A stretch of DNA of 64,000 nt from the NCBI RefSeq assembly GCF_008974245.1, contig NZ_BBZI01000009.1, positions 1 through 64,000 of the forward strand. The letters are read 5' to 3'. This document shows positions 15,347-26,994 of the stretch, piece after piece. A program made the position numbers and the translations under genes. Every line of letters begins with the position of its first letter. Position 1 is the first letter of the stretch. The notes below the pieces were generated by a model, which made no database searches, was not told the DNA's origin, and worked only from the letters and a program-made list of their open reading frames with translations. Source of the stretch: Streptomyces abyssomicinicus. GTDB taxonomy: Bacteria > Actinomycetota > Actinomycetes > Streptomycetales > Streptomycetaceae.

Positions 15347-17176
15347 TCACCCGGTCGGCGAAGGCTCCGTCGGGGCCGGGTCGGAGGGAGCGGCGGGTTC
15401 GGAGGGCGGCGGAACGGAGCCGCTCGGCGGCGGGTCGCTGGGCGACGGCGTGGGCGTGGACGGGTCCGGCGGGGAGGTCGGGTCGGCCTCACCCGGCGGC
15501 GGTGTCGGCTCCGGCTGCGACGGAGCGGGCGGCGGCTCCACCGGCGGCCGCCCCGGCCCCGGCCTGGCAGGCGTCCCCGGCATGACCCCCGCGCCCCGGA
15601 TCACGACCACCGCACCGCCCGGTGCGACCGCCACCCCGGCCCGCCACGCCCCGGCCGGCTCCCGCAGCGGGTCGACGTGCACCCGCACCGTCACCGACTC
15701 CCCCGGGCGCAGCACGCCCGAGGACCGGCTGAGGTACAGCCAGGACTCCCCCACGGTCATCCGCCACCGCACCGAGGACGTCCCCGGACCGGCCGGCGCG
15801 GTCAACGTGACGTGCGTCGTGTCCCCCGCACCGACCGCGGAGACCCGCAGGGCCCGCACCGCCGCCCCCGCACCGGACCCGCCCGGCGCCGACGCGCCGA
15901 CCACCTCGACCGAGACGTCGGGACCGCCCGCCGCGGCCGTCGCCCCGCTCCCCGGCACGGCGTTCGCGGTGTTCGCGTAGCCCCGGTCGTCCGCCGGCCC
16001 GGAGCCCTTGTCCGTGGGACCGGACTCCGCGGCCGTCGCGGCCCGTTCACCGGGGCTGCCGAAACCTTCCTCCGCTCCGGTCGGAGCGCCCCGGCCGGCC
16101 GCCCACAAGGCGAGGACCGGCGCCGCCACCACCGTGGCGACCACCGTCGTGGTCACCACGCGGCCCCGCATCCGGCGCCGCCGCGCCTCCCGGTCGCGCG
16201 GGGCCAGGGGGAAGCCGCGCCGGTCGAACCGGGGGGCCGCCACACCCCGGCGCCCCCGCGGCGCGTGCGCCGCCGCCCGCACGTCCGGCCCCGGAGCCCG
16301 CAGCACCGGCAGCCGCTCCGGCGTGACCGAGGTCCCCGGCCAGCGCCCCGGCACCGCCCGCTCGGCGGTGCGGCGGCAACGCGGGCAGTCGTCGACGTGG
16401 CGGACCAGTTCGGTACGCAGCGCCTCGCTCAGCACCCACCGGTCGTCCTGGCCGGTGAGCCGCGTGACGCCCGGGCAGTGTCCGGACTCGGCCGCCCCCA
16501 GCGCGGCGCGGGTCCGCTCCACCTCGCAGGCGGCCGAGGCCAGCAGGTCCTGCGCGGCAGCCTGCCCGAGGCCCAGCACCGTGGCCACCTCCTCGGCGGC
16601 CAGGCCGTGCCGGACCGACAGCTCCAGCGCCTCGCGCTGCTCGGGCGTGGTGCCGGCCGCCTCGGGCCAGGCCAGCGTCGCCAGCTCGGCGCGGCGCCGC
16701 TCCCGCTCCTGCGGCGACGGCTCCTCCGGCGGCGCCTCGGCGACCGGCGCCGACGGGCCGCGGCCGCCCTTGTCACGGCGGTGGCCGCGGCGTCGGCGGT
16801 TCTCGGCGAGTTCCCGTAGGCAGGCCCAGCGGGCCAGCGCGTAGAGCCAGGCCCGGCGCTCGCCCTCCCCGGGCAGACGGCTGCCGCGCCGGTCGACGAC
16901 GGCGAGGACGGCACCGACCGCGGACGTCGCCGCGTCCCGGTCGCAGAGCACCGACAGGCTGTAGGTGTACAGCCCGTCGAGGTACGGCGCGCACATCCCG
17001 TGCGCCTCCGCCGACCCGGGCGGCTCAGGTACCTCGGGCGGCTCGGCCGTCGTGGCCGTCCTGGTCGTCCCGGGTGCCTCGGCTGCCTCAGCGGAAGTGG
17101 GCCGTGCGCGCTCCTCGCCGTGCGCCCGGTGTGCGCCGGTGATGCGGGTGGGGGTCTCCGGCCTGCTGCTCGTCAC
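15347..17176 (-). CDS. Sigma-70-like / zinc anti-sigma / transmembrane / BACON fusion protein
   Basis: 609 aa. Residues 61-130 resemble sigma region 2 (LYTYSLSVLCDRDAA ... RRAWLYALARWACLRE). Residues 170-225 resemble region 4 with a helix-turn-helix (TPEQREALELSVRHGL, EEVATVLGLG). Residues 260-267 are H-VDD-C-PR-C, the HX3CX2C zinc anti-sigma signature. A transmembrane helix spans about 338-360. Outside there is a BACON-like beta domain (about 410-510, including SWLYLSRSSG) and a Pro/Ser/Thr-rich tail. It looks like a sigma factor and its membrane anti-sigma fused in one chain. Divergent from radA. GTG start. Confidence 0.8.
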   Translation of the reverse strand: MTSSRPETPTRITGAHRAHGEERARPTSAEAAEAPGTTRTATTAEPPEVPEPPGSAEAHGMCAPYLDGLYTYSLSVLCDRDAATSAVGAVLAVVDRRGSRLPGEGERRAWLYALARWACLRELAENRRRRGHRRDKGGRGPSAPVAEAPPEEPSPQERERRRAELATLAWPEAAGTTPEQREALELSVRHGLAAEEVATVLGLGQAAAQDLLASAACEVERTRAALGAAESGHCPGVTRLTGQDDRWVLSEALRTELVRHVDDCPRCRRTAERAVPGRWPGTSVTPERLPVLRAPGPDVRAAAHAPRGRRGVAAPRFDRRGFPLAPRDREARRRRMRGRVVTTTVVATVVAAPVLALWAAGRGAPTGAEEGFGSPGERAATAAESGPTDKGSGPADDRGYANTANAVPGSGATAAAGGPDVSVEVVGASAPGGSGAGAAVRALRVSAVGAGDTTHVTLTAPAGPGTSSVRWRMTVGESWLYLSRSSGVLRPGESVTVRVHVDPLREPAGAWRAGVAVAPGGAVVVIRGAGVMPGTPARPGPGRPPVEPPPAPSQPEPTPPPGEADPTSPPDPSTPTPSPSDPPPSGSVPPPSEPAAPSDPAPTEPSPTG

Positions 17177-17384
17177 CCGTGCGACCGTAGGGGTCCATGG
17201 ACGACCGTTCCCGCCACCTTGAGCACATTTAATCCATTCGGGTGAAACCTTCCCTCGAAAGGGGACGCGGCTTTACGTTTCCCCGCCTAGTGGCTGACCG
17301 TTCCTGGATGCTTCCTGGCCGTTGACGCCTGTTCGTGCACGGTGGCGGGAGGGACTGTCGGTGCCGCCGGTTACGGTGTGCGCT

Positions 17385-18797
17385 ATGGCTGCCCGCACCA
17401 AGTCGACCAAGGACCGTCCGTCCTACCGCTGCACCGAATGCGGCTGGCAGACGGCCAAATGGCTCGGCCGCTGCCCCGAATGCCACGCCTGGGGCACCGT
17501 GGAGGAGTACGGCAGCGCCCCCGCGGTCCGCACCACCGCGCCCGGCCGGGTCACCACCTCTGCCGTCCCCATCGGCCAGGTCGACGGCAAGCAGGCCACC
17601 GCCCGCTCCACCGGCGTTCCCGAGCTGGACCGGGTGCTCGGCGGCGGCCTGGTGCCCGGCGCCGTGGTCCTGGTGGCGGGCGAACCGGGTGTCGGCAAGT
17701 CGACGCTGCTGCTGGACGTCGCCGCCAAGTCGGCGAGTTCCGAGCACCGCACGCTCTACGTGACCGGCGAGGAGTCCGCCAGCCAGGTCCGGCTGCGCGC
17801 CGACCGCATCCACGCCATCCACGACCACCTCTACCTCGCCGCCGAGACGGACCTGTCCACGGTGCTCGGCCACATCGAGGCCGTCCAGCCGTCCCTGCTG
17901 ATCCTCGACTCGGTGCAGACGGTCGCCTCGCCGGAGATCGACGGCGCCCCCGGCGGCATGGCGCAGGTCCGCGAGGTGGCGGGCGCGCTGATCCGCGCCT
18001 CCAAGGAGCGCGGCATGTCCACGCTGCTGGTCGGTCACGTCACCAAGGACGGCAGCATCGCCGGTCCGCGCCTGCTGGAGCACCTGGTGGACGTGGTCCT
18101 CAACTTCGAGGGCGACCGGCACGCCAGGCTGCGCCTGGTGCGCGGCGTGAAGAACCGGTACGGCACCACCGACGAGGTCGGCTGCTTCGAGCTGCACGAC
18201 GAGGGCATCACCGGCCTCGCGGACCCGTCCGGCCTCTTCCTCACCCGCCGGGCCGAGCCCGTTCCCGGCACCTGTCTCACGGTCACCCTGGAGGGCCGCC
18301 GCCCCCTGGTCGCCGAGGTCCAGGCGCTCACCGTCGACACCCAGATCCCCACGCCCCGGCGCACCACCTCGGGCCTGGAGACCTCCCGCGTCTCGATGAT
18401 GCTGGCCGTGCTGGAGCAGCGCGGCCGGATCAAGGCGCTGGGCAAGCAGGACATCTATTCGGCCACCGTGGGCGGCGTGCGGCTATCCGAGCCCGCCGCC
18501 GACCTGGCGGTCGCGCTGGCTCTGGCGTCCGCGGCCAGCGACACCCCGCTGCCGAAGAACCTGGTGGCCATCGGCGAAGTGGGCCTCGCCGGAGAGGTGA
18601 GGAGGGTCACCGGCGTGCAGCGGCGGTTGGCCGAAGCCCATCGCCTCGGATTCACACATGCGCTGGTCCCGGCCGATCCGGGGAAGATTCCTTCTGGGAT
18701 GAAGGTGCTCGAGGTGGCCGACATCTCGGACGCGTTGAGGGTCCTGCCGCGCTCCCGTCCGCGAGAGGCCCGGCAGGAGAGCGAGGACCGCCGGTAG
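17385..18797 (+). CDS. radA: DNA repair protein RadA
   Basis: 470 aa, full length. The N-terminal zinc finger has Cys16, 19, 30 and 33. The RecA-like ATPase has Walker A GEPGVGKST at 100-108 and the RadA-specific KNRYG at 256-260. A C-terminal Lon-like domain lies at about 350-450. RadA is a hexameric helicase that extends recombination intermediates. ATG chosen because TACGGT lies 7 bases upstream (leaderless); the frame is open 21 codons further. It is followed after 81 bases by disA, a pairing common in Gram-positive bacteria, where RadA can inhibit DisA. Confidence 0.96.
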   Translation: MAARTKSTKDRPSYRCTECGWQTAKWLGRCPECHAWGTVEEYGSAPAVRTTAPGRVTTSAVPIGQVDGKQATARSTGVPELDRVLGGGLVPGAVVLVAGEPGVGKSTLLLDVAAKSASSEHRTLYVTGEESASQVRLRADRIHAIHDHLYLAAETDLSTVLGHIEAVQPSLLILDSVQTVASPEIDGAPGGMAQVREVAGALIRASKERGMSTLLVGHVTKDGSIAGPRLLEHLVDVVLNFEGDRHARLRLVRGVKNRYGTTDEVGCFELHDEGITGLADPSGLFLTRRAEPVPGTCLTVTLEGRRPLVAEVQALTVDTQIPTPRRTTSGLETSRVSMMLAVLEQRGRIKALGKQDIYSATVGGVRLSEPAADLAVALALASAASDTPLPKNLVAIGEVGLAGEVRRVTGVQRRLAEAHRLGFTHALVPADPGKIPSGMKVLEVADISDALRVLPRSRPREARQESEDRR

Positions 18798-18878
18798 ACT
18801 TTGCCCCGGTCTCGCCCGTCCGTGCGAAGTGTGCGCGGCGCGGGAAGCGCCTGAAGAATCTGCGACCGGAGGAGAGCA

Positions 18879-20003
18879 GTGGCAGCCAACGACCGGGCCT
18901 CAGCTCCCGGAAAGTCCGGTGGGAGCTCCGGTGCCGACGGGCTGATGCGCGCCTCGCTGAGCGCCGTGGCGCCCGGTACCGCGCTGCGCGACGGCCTGGA
19001 GCGGGTGCTGCGCGGCAACACCGGCGGCCTGATCGTGCTCGGCTCCGACAAGACCGTCGAGACGATGGCCACCGGCGGCTTCGTCCTGGACGTCGAGTTC
19101 AGCGCGACCCGGCTGCGCGAGCTGTGCAAGCTCGACGGCGGCATCGTGCTCTCGACCGACCTCTCGAAGATCCTGCGGGCGGGCGTGCAACTGGTGCCCG
19201 ACCCGACCATCCCCACCGAGGAGACCGGCACCCGGCACCGCACGGCGGACCGGGTCAGCAAGCAGGTCGGCTTCCCCGTGGTCTCCGTCTCCCAGTCGAT
19301 GCGGCTGATCGCGCTCTACGTGGACGGGCAGCGGCGGGTCCTGGAGGACTCGGCGGCCATCCTGTCCCGGGCCAACCAGGCGCTCGCCACGCTGGAGCGG
19401 TACAAGCTCCGCCTGGACGAGGTCGCCGGCACGCTGTCCGCGCTGGAGATCGAGGACCTGGTCACGGTGCGGGACGTCTCCGCGGTCGCGCAGCGGCTGG
19501 AGATGGTGCGCCGGATCGCCACCGAGATCGCCGAGTACGTGGTGGAGCTGGGCACCGACGGGCGTCTGCTGGCGCTCCAGCTGGACGAGCTGATCGCCGG
19601 CGTCGAGCCGGAGCGTGAGCTGATCGTCCGGGACTACGTGCCGGAGCCGACGCCGAAGCGGTCGCGCTCGGTGGACGAGGCGCTGTCCGAGCTGGACGCG
19701 CTCGGGCACACGGAGCTGCTGGACATCGCCACGGTGGCGCGGGCGCTGGGGTACACCGGGTCTCCGGAGGCGCTGGACGGGGCGGTCTCTCCGCGCGGTT
19801 TCCGGCTGCTGGCCAAGGTGCCGCGGCTGCCGGGGGCGATCATCGACCGGCTGGTCGAGCACTTCGGAGGGCTGCAGAAGCTGCTGGCCGCCAGCGTCGA
19901 CGACCTGCAGACCGTCGACGGGGTCGGCGAGGCCCGTGCGCGGAGTGTCCGCGAGGGTCTCTCCCGCCTCGCGGAATCCTCCATCCTGGAGCGCTACGTC
20001 TAG
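18879..20003 (+). CDS. disA: DNA integrity scanning diadenylate cyclase
   Basis: 374 aa. It makes c-di-AMP from two ATP. The DAC domain has D86-G-G (the DGA motif with Gly in the third position) and RHR at 119-121. A helical linker follows, then a C-terminal RuvA-like helix-hairpin-helix DNA-binding domain (TVDGVGEARARSVREGL). GTG start with GGAGGAG upstream. Probably co-transcribed with radA. In Streptomyces, c-di-AMP controls osmotic stress responses and development. Confidence 0.97.
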   Translation: MAANDRASAPGKSGGSSGADGLMRASLSAVAPGTALRDGLERVLRGNTGGLIVLGSDKTVETMATGGFVLDVEFSATRLRELCKLDGGIVLSTDLSKILRAGVQLVPDPTIPTEETGTRHRTADRVSKQVGFPVVSVSQSMRLIALYVDGQRRVLEDSAAILSRANQALATLERYKLRLDEVAGTLSALEIEDLVTVRDVSAVAQRLEMVRRIATEIAEYVVELGTDGRLLALQLDELIAGVEPERELIVRDYVPEPTPKRSRSVDEALSELDALGHTELLDIATVARALGYTGSPEALDGAVSPRGFRLLAKVPRLPGAIIDRLVEHFGGLQKLLAASVDDLQTVDGVGEARARSVREGLSRLAESSILERYV

Positions 20004-20135
20004 CTCTGGGCTCGAACGCGGAGTCCTGGCCGCGCGCGCGTCCCGGACGTCCGCGCGGTCGGGGCGACCGCGACAGCCGCGGCGCGCGTGGGCGGGCTCG
20101 CGGCGTACAGGGGTGGGCGCGCGGCGTGCGCGGGC

Positions 20136-20199
20136 GGTGCGTGCCCGGTCCGCGTGGACGGTGCGTGCCCGGTCCGCGTGGACGGTGCGTGCCCGGTCC
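20136..20199. repeat. 24-bp tandem repeat, 2.7 copies
   Basis: Two perfect 24-bp copies (20136-20159, 20160-20183) and 16 bases of a third, beginning GGTGCGTGCCCGGTCCGCG. They lie in the gap between disA and a convergent gene. The period matches the large 12-13 kb array but the sequence differs. Confidence 0.85.
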
Positions 20200-20266
20200 T
20201 CACCTCACCCGGGCGGAAGCCCGGCACCTCACCCCGCGGGTGCGGGCGGGCGCCGGCCCCCGGGGC

Positions 20267-21121
20267 TCAGTCGGACTTGAGGGTGAACGTCGCCTGCAGC
20301 GGGCTGGACGTCACCCCGCTCTTGGCCACCACCAGATACGTCCCCGCCCCCGCGCTCCCCTTCGGGGCGGCCGCACACTTGTCCGAGTCGCTCGGCTTGC
20401 GGTCCCACTCCACCTCGTAGGTGATGGACCCGCCCTTGGGCACCCGGAACAGCAGCGCGCCGTCCTCCGGGCAGTCCGCCGAGGACCAGTACGTCTCGTC
20501 GTCCTCCGCGTTGGCCTTGGTGATCTTCATGACGGCCGCCCGCGGCCCGAGGTCGATCTTGCAGTCGCCGCCCGACGTGTTGCTCACCGTCAGCCGCAGC
20601 ACCGGCTTCTCGTCGTCCTCATAGGTGTTGCGGACACTGCGCAGGCTCAGCCGCACGTCGCCCTTGGAGCAGGTGGCGAGGTCCGTGCCGCCCGACAGCC
20701 TGCTCACCGAGCTGGTCCAGCCGTCCCCGGAGCTGCCGGAGGACCCGGAGGAACTCCCCGCCCCGCCCGAGCCACCGCCGGAACCGGACCCGCCGTCGCC
20801 CTCACCCGACCCGGCACCCTCAGCCGCACCGCCCGACGACGTGCCCGCGGAGGAGTCACCCGAGCCGCCCGAGCCGGACTCGTCACGCCCACCGGGGGTG
20901 TCGTCGATCGCGGGACCCGAGCCGGAGGGGCCGGGGGTGATCGACGGCGCGGGATTCTTGCCGTCCGGACCGCCCGCGTTGTCGCCGGAACCGTTTCGGC
21001 CGCCGGTCACCAGCCATACGGCCAGCCCCGCCAGCGCGAACAGCACGACAAAGAAGACAGCCCTCCGTCGCCAATAGATGGAGGAGGGAAGCGGCCCGAC
21101 CGGATTGCGCAAAGATCCCAC
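20267..21121 (-). CDS. Membrane-anchored extracytoplasmic protein, function unknown
   Basis: 284 aa. A short cytoplasmic N-terminus (SLRNPVGPLPSSIYWRRR) and one transmembrane helix at about 22-42 are followed by roughly 90 residues of Gly/Ser/Pro-rich linker and a C-terminal beta-sandwich-like domain of about 120 residues with four cysteines (ATCSKGD, GGDCKID, ADCPEDG, DKCAAAP). The domain recalls DUF4232 or BsuPI-type folds, without certainty. GTG 7 bases after TACAGT: leaderless. Divergent from mutY. Confidence 0.75.
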   Translation of the reverse strand: MGSLRNPVGPLPSSIYWRRRAVFFVVLFALAGLAVWLVTGGRNGSGDNAGGPDGKNPAPSITPGPSGSGPAIDDTPGGRDESGSGGSGDSSAGTSSGGAAEGAGSGEGDGGSGSGGGSGGAGSSSGSSGSSGDGWTSSVSRLSGGTDLATCSKGDVRLSLRSVRNTYEDDEKPVLRLTVSNTSGGDCKIDLGPRAAVMKITKANAEDDETYWSSADCPEDGALLFRVPKGGSITYEVEWDRKPSDSDKCAAAPKGSAGAGTYLVVAKSGVTSSPLQATFTLKSD

Positions 21122-21293
21122 GGCGCAAACTGTACGAGAGATCGGACGCCCCGCAGGCGGCACCCGCCGTGCGCACCACAACTTTTCCGGATCATCATCC
21201 CGGTAGGCCGTTTCCGCACCCTGGAGCACTGCCAACGGGTGACCGATTGGGCACATCGGGTGACCCCGCGGTCGTGGCAGGATCGATGACGCC

Positions 21294-22235
21294 ATGACCG
21301 CATCCACGAAGAACGGGCCGTCCACCCCGCGGAGCACCGCGGAACAGGCCGCCCCCAGCGCCGACGCCGTCCCCCTGCACACCCCCGTGAACGCCTGGTT
21401 CGAGGCGAACGCCCGCGACCTGCCCTGGCGGCGCCCCGAGGCGGGCGCCTGGGGAGTGATGGTCAGCGAGTTCATGCTCCAGCAGACACCGGTCAACCGG
21501 GTCCTGCCGGTGTACGAGCAGTGGCTGGCCCGCTGGCCGCGCCCCGCCGACCTGGCCGCCGAGGCGCCGGGCGAGGCGGTGCGGGCCTGGGGCCGGCTCG
21601 GCTACCCGCGCCGCGCCCTGCGCCTGCACGGCGCGGCCGTCGCCATCACCGAACGGCACGGCGGCGAGGTCCCCACCGACCACGCCGAACTGCTGGCGTT
21701 GCCCGGTGTCGGCGAGTACACGGCCGCGGCCGTCGCCTCCTTCGCCTTCGGGCAGCGCCACGCCGTGCTGGACACCAACGTCCGGCGGGTCCTGGCCCGC
21801 GCGGTGACCGGCGTCCAGTACCCGCCGAACGCCACCACGGCCGCCGAGCGCCGGCTGGCCGCCGCGCTGCTCCCGGACGAGGACCGCACGGCCGCCCGGT
21901 GGGCCGCGGCCTCCATGGAACTGGGCGCGCTGATCTGCACCGCACGGAACGAGAGCTGCCACCGCTGCCCCCTCGCCGCCCGCTGCGCCTGGCGCCAGGC
22001 CGGGAAACCGGAGCACGACGGTCCGCCGCGGCGGGGCCAGACCTACGCGGGAACCGACCGCCAGGTGCGCGGCAAACTCCTCGCTGTACTGCGCGCCGCG
22101 GAGGGCCCGGTCCCGCAGGCGGCACTGGACGCGGTGTGGGACGAGCCGGTGCAGCGGGCGCGTGCGCTGGACGGCCTGGTGGCCGACGGCCTGGTGGAGC
22201 CGCTCGAGGACGGCATGTACCGCCTGCCCGGCTGA
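21294..22235 (+). CDS. mutY: A/G-specific adenine glycosylase
   Basis: 313 aa. It removes adenine mispaired with 8-oxoguanine. Features: FMLQQTPVNRV near residue 60, helix-hairpin-helix LPGVGEYTAAAVASFAFG near 138, catalytic Asp in VLDTNVRRVLARA, and the 4Fe-4S ligand spacing C-X6-C-X2-C-X5-C in CTARNESCHRCPLAARC. The C-terminal part is short, so a full NUDIX-like 8-oxoG recognition domain is absent. A three-codon ORF (ATG at 21286) ends with its TGA overlapping this ATG, which may couple translation. Confidence 0.93.
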   Translation: MTASTKNGPSTPRSTAEQAAPSADAVPLHTPVNAWFEANARDLPWRRPEAGAWGVMVSEFMLQQTPVNRVLPVYEQWLARWPRPADLAAEAPGEAVRAWGRLGYPRRALRLHGAAVAITERHGGEVPTDHAELLALPGVGEYTAAAVASFAFGQRHAVLDTNVRRVLARAVTGVQYPPNATTAAERRLAAALLPDEDRTAARWAAASMELGALICTARNESCHRCPLAARCAWRQAGKPEHDGPPRRGQTYAGTDRQVRGKLLAVLRAAEGPVPQAALDAVWDEPVQRARALDGLVADGLVEPLEDGMYRLPG

Positions 22236-22358
22236 CACCCCCGCCCCATCCCGGCCCCGACTCCCGCTCCGGCCCCGAGCTCCGGCTCCCGGCTCCCGGC
22301 TCCCGGCTCCGGGGACACGAGCGGCCCCGGAGCCGCGGAGGCCCTTGGAGACGCGAAT

Positions 22359-22387
22359 GGCCCCCGGCAGCAGTGCTGCCGGGGGCC
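22359..22387. terminator. Bidirectional terminator between mutY and the M23 peptidase gene
   Basis: A 12-bp perfect stem with a 5-base loop lies between convergent stops. Upstream of it is a GGCTCCC heptamer repeated about four times (22280-22310). Confidence 0.75.
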
Positions 22388-22433
22388 TTCCGCATGTTCG
22401 TCCGTCGCGCCGCCGCGCGTCACCGTGGGGGCG

Positions 22434-23030
22434 TCAGATCTTGACGCCCTTGGAGGCGAGGAACTGGGCCGGGTCGACGGCCGAGCCGTAGTTGGCGGTG
22501 GTGCGGATCTCGAAGTGCAGGTGCGGACCGCTGGAGTTGCCGGTGTTGCCGGACAGGGCGATCTGCTCGCCGGTGTTCACCTTCTCGCCGACGCTCACCT
22601 CGACCTTGGAGAGGTGGGCGTACTGCGAGTAGGTGCCGTTGCCGTGCTTGATCACGACGGCGTTGCCGTAGGCGGGGCCGTCACCGGCGCCCCAGCTGCC
22701 GGCCTTGACGACGGTGCCCTCGTGGGCGGCGAAGACCTTGGTGCCGGTCGGCACGGCGAAGTCCTGGCCGGAGTGCTTGTGCGCCCACATGCCGCCGTTC
22801 TGGGCGTAGCTCGCGGACAGCTTGTAGTGCTGGACCGGGTCGACCCAGGAGTTGCCCTTGGCGGCCGCCGCGGGGGCGCCGGCGGTGGGGGCGCCGACGG
22901 CGGGTGCGCCGGCAGCAGTCGCGACTCCGGCGCCGAGGACGACCGAGGCTCCGAGGCCGGCGGCGACGACCGCGGCACGGGTACGGAGGGTGGTCGTGCC
23001 GGTGGTGCGGAGCGTGACGTGCTTGAACAT
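22434..23030 (-). CDS. Secreted M23 family metallopeptidase (LytM domain)
   Basis: 198 aa. Signal peptide at residues 1-40 (Arg-rich start, GLGASVVLGAGVATAA). A short Ala/Gly/Pro linker with GAPAVGAPTAGAP repeats is followed by an LytM domain with the zinc ligands His86 and Asp90 (HSGQD) and His172 in the HLH motif (170-172), plus His139. All catalytic residues are present, so it is probably an active peptidoglycan endopeptidase working at the wall. AAAGGG precedes the ATG. Confidence 0.92.
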   Translation of the reverse strand: MFKHVTLRTTGTTTLRTRAAVVAAGLGASVVLGAGVATAAGAPAVGAPTAGAPAAAAKGNSWVDPVQHYKLSASYAQNGGMWAHKHSGQDFAVPTGTKVFAAHEGTVVKAGSWGAGDGPAYGNAVVIKHGNGTYSQYAHLSKVEVSVGEKVNTGEQIALSGNTGNSSGPHLHFEIRTTANYGSAVDPAQFLASKGVKI

Positions 23031-23380
23031 GAAGAACCCTTTGTTCGGGGACGGGATCGCCGAGAGGGAAGGACCGGAAGGACCCGGTCTCGCCGTCGGC
23101 CATACCTTGGTAACCCGATCAGGGCACTCCTGACAATCATGTGATCTACGACTATGCGTAGTATCCAGCCTTAATCCGGACAGGCTTCGCAATATTCTTT
23201 TTTCGGACTAATAAGACATCACGCAGGTCGGAGGAGCTGCCCGCCCCCTCGACGGGACCGAAGCGCCCGCCACCGTCTACTACCCGTCCTCGTACGTGAT
23301 CTGAGTCGCGTGCCCCACCTCACCGGGCGCACCTGCTCCGCGGGCCCGAAGTGTGGCCCCGTGCACAGCGGTTGGGGACG
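23031..23380. other. Promoter and leader region of the M23 peptidase gene
   Basis: 350 bases without a gene. Near 23146-23161 an AT-richer stretch holds CTACG...CGTAG in inverted orientation, and 23190-23215 has an A/T run unusual for this genome. The 120-nt leader contains a weak hairpin but not the conserved blocks of the ydaO c-di-AMP riboswitch, which precedes some other Streptomyces cell-wall hydrolase genes. Confidence 0.5.
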
Positions 23381-23419
23381 CCGAAGGGCCGGTGCGGAAG
23401 CTCCGCACCGGCCCTTCGG
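23381..23419 (-). terminator. Terminator of clpC
   Basis: An 18-bp perfect stem (23381-23398 with 23402-23419) with the loop AGC lies just beyond the clpC stop codon. It is the strongest hairpin in the window. Confidence 0.85.
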
Positions 23420-23442
23420 GTCACTCGGGTGACGCGTCGGCG

Positions 23443-25968
<2,526 letters not shown>

Positions 25969-26535
25969 CGTTAATCGCTCCTCAGAGCGGTCAGGCAGTA
26001 AGGGGGCTGTCCCCTTCCTGTCCTTCCGCAGCTTAGTCCCGCAAGCGGGGACCGCTCATTCCAACTGCCGACACCGTCCTTGGCCTCCTGACCCGGAACG
26101 CCGACATCTGCTCCAACCCGATGGTGCGAGACGATGTTCCCGCAGGCCAGGCACTTACGTCCTCCACCAGTACGCCGATGGCGAACGGAAGGCCGCCTTT
26201 CCTGCGTGTCGACCCCTCCCACTAGGGATGTCTTACCCGCAACGACCGACAGTCCATGCGGCGTGCCCCGGTCTCCTCCGCTACGGGCGAACAACCTTGC
26301 GCCGCTCCGCCGACCCGCGCGCCCCCGTTCCGGTTACGCAGCGCGTTCGAAACGCGATCGCTGTGAACAATCTGTGATGAAGGGTCCGGGACGCCGACAA
26401 GGGACCGGGTACCGCCGGGAAGGGCCGGGAACCGTCCGGAACGGTCCGGAATCACCGGAACGCTCCTGGATCACCGGAGGGGTCCTGGATCACCGGAGGG
26501 GTCCTGGAACCGCCGGGAGCCGCCCGGGAACGGCA
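25969..26535. other. Long gap upstream of clpC
   Basis: About 570 bases without a convincing gene. It must contain the clpC promoter. At 26342-26356 CGCGTT-CGA-AACGCG is a 15-bp inverted repeat. From 26400 to 26530 there are degenerate repeats, including a near-perfect double copy of CTGGATCACCGGAGGGGTC (from about 26466). Short open frames on the minus strand have no ribosome site or recognisable domain. Confidence 0.5.
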
Positions 26536-26559
26536 GAGAGCCGCACCATGGCGGCTCTC
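26536..26559 (-). terminator. Terminator of lsr2
   Basis: GAGAGCCGC (26536-26544) pairs with GCGGCTCTC (26551-26559) around a six-base loop, downstream of the lsr2 stop. Confidence 0.75.
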
Positions 26560-26594
26560 CGGCATCGAACCGGGCCGTCGGCTGTCGGAGGCCG

Positions 26595-26930
26595 TCAGCC
26601 GTTGGCCTTCTCGTACGCCTCGCGGATCTTCGCCGGCACCCGGCCGCGGTCGTTCACCTCGAGACCCTGTTCCTTGGCCCAGGCGCGGATCTGCGCCGTC
26701 TCCTGGCTGCTGCCCGCCGCCGCACGCGTCTTGGCACGGCCGCCGGAGGCGCGGCCACCGGTACGGCGCCCGCTCTTCACGTAGGGCTCGAGCAGGCCGC
26801 GCAGCTTGTCCGCGTTGGCTGTCGTGAGGTCGATCTCGTACGTCTTGCCGTCCAGCGCGAACGTCACCGTCTCGTCCGCCTCGCCGCCGTCGAGGTCGTC
26901 GACAAGAAGGACCTGAACCTTCTGTGCCAC
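26595..26930 (-). CDS. lsr2: Nucleoid-associated xenogeneic silencer Lsr2
   Basis: 111 aa. The N-terminal dimerisation domain (QKVQVLLVDDLDGG ... TYEIDL) and the C-terminal AT-hook-like DNA-binding domain with R95-G-R97 in EVNDRGRVP match Lsr2. A Gly/Arg-rich linker lies between them. Lsr2 silences AT-rich foreign DNA and, in Streptomyces, many specialised-metabolite clusters. GTG start after GAAAGGAAT. Its own upstream region is AT-richer than the surroundings, so self-binding is plausible. Confidence 0.96.
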   Translation of the reverse strand: MAQKVQVLLVDDLDGGEADETVTFALDGKTYEIDLTTANADKLRGLLEPYVKSGRRTGGRASGGRAKTRAAAGSSQETAQIRAWAKEQGLEVNDRGRVPAKIREAYEKANG

Positions 26931-26994
26931 CGCTATTCCTTTCATCGATAACCCTGGGGCGGCTCCGGGCGGAGCCGTTTCGCCGTCCCTCGTT

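Noticed and set aside
23031..23380. ydaO-type c-di-AMP riboswitch before the M23 peptidase
   Set aside because: Expected from other Streptomyces wall hydrolase genes and from disA nearby, but the conserved GGGGAACC and GGGGUGAAUC blocks are absent.
25971..26294. 107-residue minus-strand ORF upstream of clpC
   Set aside because: No ribosome site, mixed composition, ends at the clpC ribosome site; more likely leader and promoter.
26342..26356. ClgR operator for clpC
   Set aside because: The repeat CGCGTT-N3-AACGCG does not match the ClgR half-site spacing as I recall it; reported only as an unassigned palindrome.
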